From contig NC_135773.1 of NCBI RefSeq assembly GCF_028453695.1, forward strand, positions 11,966,001 through 12,030,000: a DNA stretch of 64,000 nucleotides. Direction: 5' to 3'. Source of the stretch: Augochlora pura. Its lineage: Eukaryota > Arthropoda > Insecta > Hymenoptera > Halictidae. The position numbers and the translations under genes are program-made. A model generated the notes under the pieces. That model searched no databases, had not been told where the DNA came from, and saw nothing but the letters and a program-made list of their open reading frames with translations. This document shows, in pieces, positions 63,074 to 64,000 of this stretch; within the stretch, counting starts at the first letter, position 1, and every line of letters starts with the position of its first letter.

Positions 63074-63103
<30 letters not shown>
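63074..63103 (+). repeat. ACG trinucleotide repeat, ten units
   Basis: Ten perfect ACG units, read as poly-Asp, poly-Thr or poly-Arg depending on frame. Flanking frames look partly protein-like, but no start or splice context decides between them. Confidence 0.95.
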
Positions 63104-63104
<1 letters not shown>

Positions 63105-63903
63105 AGCCGGACGAAGATGAAGACGAAGTCGACGGTGGCCGCGTCGCGCGTCCCCGCGCTCGAAAACCGTTCGCCTCGCACACGGCGTTATTAGCCGATG
63201 CCATTAGAGGCCTAACCGTCGAGACACTAACTCCTCGTCCCTGCTAATTTCCTTGTCTTTGGCTGCCGGCCGTGCCGCGCCGCGCCGTTCCCTGCCGGCG
63301 CGCCGGTCTTTTCGCCCGGCCCGAAGAAACTAACAATCGCGGCCAACTACACTGGCTGACGATCGTAAACTCAGCGGATGCCAACTATAAAGTAATACAA
63401 ACGCCGGCCAGGGACTTCGGATAGTTGCTTCAGTTTAGTGGCCATTAATTTTCCGAAGCCGGTGCTCGCCAGATATTATTGCATCACTGTATCACTGACC
63501 AGGCACCGTCGTCCGCCGACGTTCCCTTCGCGTCGCAATCCCACCGCCCAGCCTTGGCTAATCGATTTCAAATCAACGCGTTCGCTACTTGCGTCGCGAC
63601 TATTAACATCCGTCCCGGCGATGGGAAAATCGCACGCGTTCGCTCGCGCAATAACACTTCGAATTTTTAGAAGTGGCGTATCTTGTGCAAACGCCGATGA
63701 ATTCTATTAGCCGAGATGCTGCTTTTAAAGAAATTCTCGCGCAATTTACAGCTGCCAGAACACTAATAGATAGAATAAAATAAATATGATTATTCAAAAC
63801 GAATAATTAATAATGACTACATATCTATTATAAAAAAAGATATATCTGCGACAATTTAAATAAATATTTTTAATAAATATTTATTCGTATGACGCTCTCC
63901 CAG
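63104..63903. other. Non-coding up to the candidate edge exon
   Basis: GC-rich to about 63.7 kb, then AT-rich. The last 50 bases before 63904 are T/A-rich and could be the 3' end of an intron. Confidence 0.4.
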
Positions 63904-63969
63904 ACTATGCACGTGGAATCATGGTCTCTGCTTTCCAACGCAGACTCCACGATCTCAGTGAACTTCCAG
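63904..63969 (+). other. Candidate 66-bp symmetric exon at the right edge
   Basis: A pyrimidine-containing acceptor (CGCTCTCCCAG) precedes and a good donor (CAG|GTAAAA) follows a 66-bp block. Two of three frames are open: phase 0 reads TMHVESWSLLSNADSTISV..., and another reads YARGIMVSAFQRRLHDLSEL.... The opposite strand is also open, which weakens the case. No homology is recognised and the neighbouring exons would lie outside the window. Confidence 0.3.
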
Positions 63970-64000
63970 GTAAAACAATGCATAATTAATGCCTGCATCG

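Noticed and set aside
1..64000. CRISPR arrays, operons, prophage or bacterial defence genes
   Set aside because: The sequence is eukaryotic nuclear DNA; the tandem repeats present have no unique spacers and no associated genes.

Overview
This is eukaryotic nuclear DNA, almost certainly from an insect and most likely from a hymenopteran. That is an inference from several signs: AT-rich and CpG-rich, GC-rich patches alternate every kilobase or so; one coding exon sits in tens of kilobases of non-coding DNA; there are many GA/CT and CG microsatellites; and there are short non-autonomous DNA transposons of the mariner (TA target) and piggyBac-like (TTAA target) types. There is no operon structure, CRISPR array, tRNA or rRNA that I can recognise. 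One assembly gap of 100 N lies at 28056-28155.

The only feature I am confident is protein-coding is one very large internal exon on the minus strand (41324-44835, 3512 bp, 1170 whole codons). It is bounded by a clear splice acceptor and a textbook CAG|GTAAGG donor. It encodes a highly charged, Ser/Arg/Glu/Asp-rich and probably disordered segment with internal repeats. I do not recognise the family. No other exon of this gene can be placed with confidence, so much of the window is probably its introns and flanking DNA. A possible short first coding exon, in matching phase, ends at 47786.

Layout: 1-21.8 kb is non-coding, with microsatellites and CpG-rich islands around 0.75-1.3, 2.1-2.6, 8.0-8.6, 11.0-11.6 and 16.7-17.5 kb. 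21.85-22.12 kb is a TTAA-flanked MITE carrying a 44-bp tandem repeat. 25.9-28.7 kb is repeat-rich: a CT tract, a 93-bp duplication, and a satellite-like block interrupted by the gap. 29.5-35.5 kb holds a solo MITE end, a mariner MITE and a decayed TTAA MITE. 35.5-41.2 kb is plain non-coding. 41.3-44.8 kb is the coding exon, and a TTAA MITE lies in the intron just upstream of its acceptor. 45-52.4 kb has small tandem repeats and two more TTAA MITEs. 52.4-64 kb is mostly non-coding, with one hymenopteran-style interspersed repeat and two speculative exons (a proline-rich frame near 53.5 kb and a 66-bp spliced-looking block at the extreme right end).

I found no new multi-gene system. The items most worth following are the unrecognised giant exon, the related TTAA MITEs (one with an amplified terminal repeat), and the duplicated satellite unit flanking the gap.
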